From an uncultured Holophagaceae bacterium (GTDB lineage: Bacteria > Acidobacteriota > Holophagae > Holophagales > Holophagaceae), in contig CAITBU010000014.1 of assembly GCA_903890595.1 (NCBI GenBank), forward strand, positions 1-12,380: a DNA stretch of 12,380 nucleotides, read 5' to 3'. A program made the position numbers and the translations under genes. A model generated the notes under the pieces. The model worked only from the letters and a program-made list of their open reading frames with translations, did not search any database and was not told the origin of the DNA. This document shows positions 11,462 through 12,380 of the stretch, piece by piece; the stretch's first letter is position 1, and every line of letters begins with the position of its first letter.

Positions 11462-12040
11462 ATGGCCTACACCGCCAAGAGCTATGACCACCTCAAGGGT
11501 GGCGCCGTCAAGGGCCTCAGCGATGCCCAGCTGGACCAGCACTTCACCCTCTACAAGGGCTACGTCGGCAAGCTCAACGAGATCGAGGAGCGCCTGACCA
11601 CGGTGGACAACACCAAGCCCAACTACTCCTTCAACGAGTTCAGCGAGCTGAAGCGCCGCGAGTCCGTGGCCTTCAACGGCTCCTTCCTGCACGAGCTCTA
11701 CTTCGAAAACCTCGGCGCTGACAGCGATGTGAGCGCGGGCCTCAAGGCCGCCTTCGACGCCGCCGGTGGCCAGGACAAGGTGATCGCCGACCTGAAGGCC
11801 ACGGCCATGGGCGGCCCCGGCTGGGCCCTGCTCACCCGCAACCGCCGCGACGGCAAGCTGCACACCTACTTCGTCGCCGAGCACCACCTGGGCCTGCCCA
11901 TCGAGCAGGACCTACTCGTGGTCCTGGACAGCTGGGAGCACGCGTTCATGGTCGACTATGGAATTGCTCGCGCCAAGTACATCGAGACCTTCGTCGAGAA
12001 CATCAAGTGGTCTGAGGTCTCCAAGCGCTTCGGCGCCTAA
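11462..12040 (+). CDS. Fe/Mn-family superoxide dismutase, His-variant active site
   Basis: A 192-aa cytoplasmic superoxide dismutase without signal peptide. Metal ligands: His27 (LDQHFTLYKGYV), His77 (FNGSFLHELYF), Asp156 and His160 (LDSWEHAFMVDYG). The conserved GGPGWALL block precedes them. Two second-sphere positions are unusual: FNGSFLH has Gly where iron SODs keep the Gln, and the segment AEHHLGLP has His where manganese SODs keep the Gln of NQD. A His there is known in some archaeal and bacterial SOD groups; metal choice cannot be read from it. It converts superoxide to H2O2, which rubrerythrin and Dps just upstream can remove. It follows dps by 75 bp with its own promoter candidate and is followed by a long hairpin. 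Confidence 0.95.
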   Translation: MAYTAKSYDHLKGGAVKGLSDAQLDQHFTLYKGYVGKLNEIEERLTTVDNTKPNYSFNEFSELKRRESVAFNGSFLHELYFENLGADSDVSAGLKAAFDAAGGQDKVIADLKATAMGGPGWALLTRNRRDGKLHTYFVAEHHLGLPIEQDLLVVLDSWEHAFMVDYGIARAKYIETFVENIKWSEVSKRFGA

Positions 12041-12050
12041 GGGCCTTTTC

Positions 12051-12119
12051 ACCACGAAGACCACGAAGACCACGAAGAAGAGTGACCCTCTTTGTTCGTG
12101 GTCTTCCTGTCTTCGTGGT
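12051..12119. repeat. tandem 9-bp repeats forming a long hairpin between convergent genes
   Basis: CCACGAAGA occurs three times head to tail (12052-12060, 12061-12069, 12070-12078). Its reverse complement TCTTCGTGG occurs at 12110-12118, and a shorter copy TTCGTGG at 12095-12101. The strand folds as 11 bp (12051-12061 with 12109-12119), a 3/2 internal loop, 12 bp (12065-12076 with 12095-12106), and a small 5-bp stem (12078-12082 with 12088-12092). It lies 10 nt after the sod stop and 15 bp before the stop of the minus-strand gene, so it may end transcription from both sides, though neither side has a proper T-run. Confidence 0.75.
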
Positions 12120-12134
12120 TAATAGCTCTAGCCT

Positions 12135-12380
12135 TTACTTCCCCTGGGCGGTGCGGCTGGCTCGGAGGACGGCGCGGAAGACTTCTTCGACGCCGGCGGC
12201 ATCGAGGCCGGCTTCGTCAGCCCAGGTGCGGCGGGCCTTCAGCTGGGCGGCTTCGCGCTCGGGATCGTGGATGGGCAGTCCCAGTTCGGCCTTGGCGCGG
12301 CCCGCCCGCAGCCCCAGCTCCGTGCGGCGTGCCAGCAGGGCCACCAGCTCCTGGTCCAGGGTATCGATGTGATCCCGGGC
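12135..12380 (-). CDS. Chorismate mutase, AroQ type (partial, 5' end outside the window)
   Basis: The 3' part (81 codons) of a chorismate mutase domain on the minus strand, open to the window edge. Read from the edge it gives RDHIDTLDQELVALLARR, then GLRAGRAKAELGLPIHDPERE, and a last helix VEEVFRAVLRAS before the stop. The IDxLDxELVxLLxxR start helix, Lys in RAKAELG and the Asp/Arg/Glu of HDPERE are the AroQ active-site residues. The enzyme converts chorismate to prephenate for Phe and Tyr synthesis. The GTG at 12344 lies inside the first conserved helix, so the true start is beyond 12380. The domain ends at the stop, so it is either a small stand-alone AroQ or the C-terminal domain of a larger protein. 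It converges on sod. Confidence 0.85.
   Translation of the reverse strand, partial: ARDHIDTLDQELVALLARRTELGLRAGRAKAELGLPIHDPEREAAQLKARRTWADEAGLDAAGVEEVFRAVLRASRTAQGK

Noticed and set aside
1..12380. CRISPR arrays, tRNA or rRNA genes, insertion sequences, att sites
   Set aside because: No regularly spaced direct repeats, cloverleaf sequences, transposase motifs or terminal inverted repeats were seen on either strand.

Overview
The window is a GC-rich (roughly two-thirds G+C by eye), gene-dense bacterial chromosome segment. Strong Shine-Dalgarno sites, short spacers and frequent stop/start overlaps are the rule. The mix of genes (flagellar rod genes with flgA, so probably a Gram-negative cell envelope; a rubrerythrin/Dps/SOD oxygen-defence cluster typical of anaerobes; an aconitase-family protein with its small domain first) suggests an anaerobic or microaerophilic motile bacterium. 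My best guess is Acidobacteriota of the Holophaga/Geothrix type. That assignment is inference from gene content and style; no rRNA is present to test it.

Region 1 (35-3173, + strand): a SPOR + NlpC/P60 cell-wall hydrolase, then flgF, flgG and flgA (distal rod proteins and the P-ring chaperone). A sigma-54-like -24/-12 element lies in front of flgF. flgH and flgI do not follow flgA. Region 2 (3251-3648): a small acidic DUF1292-type protein with a His-rich N-terminus, closed by a perfect 15-bp hairpin.

Region 3 (3676-7589): an aconitase/isopropylmalate-dehydratase superfamily protein with swivel domain first and catalytic domain second, coupled through an ATGA overlap to the most unusual gene here: one 654-aa protein that joins an L,D-transpeptidase (YkuD) domain with an intact HxxN...SHGC active site to a complete MurC/Mpl-type Mur ligase, with no signal peptide. 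A cytoplasmic LDT-Mur ligase fusion suggests a one-polypeptide peptidoglycan-precursor editing or recycling enzyme. A perfect 15-bp hairpin sits inside the 5' end of the aconitase-like gene, in register with the codons.

Region 4 (7567-9732): a convergent gene for a small secreted helical protein (overlapping the fusion gene's 3' end by 23 bp), then folE (GTP cyclohydrolase I), a STAS-like protein, a YaiI/YqxD (DUF188) protein started at an overlapping TTG, and a 56-aa Lys-rich protein.

Region 5 (9733-12040): an AT-rich regulatory interval with inverted repeats and a candidate promoter, followed by rubrerythrin without rubredoxin domain, a DUF3501-like protein, Dps, and a Fe/Mn superoxide dismutase. 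Together these handle peroxide, iron and superoxide. Region 6 (12041-12380): a long hairpin built of 9-bp tandem repeats, then the 3' part of a chorismate mutase gene on the minus strand that runs off the window.
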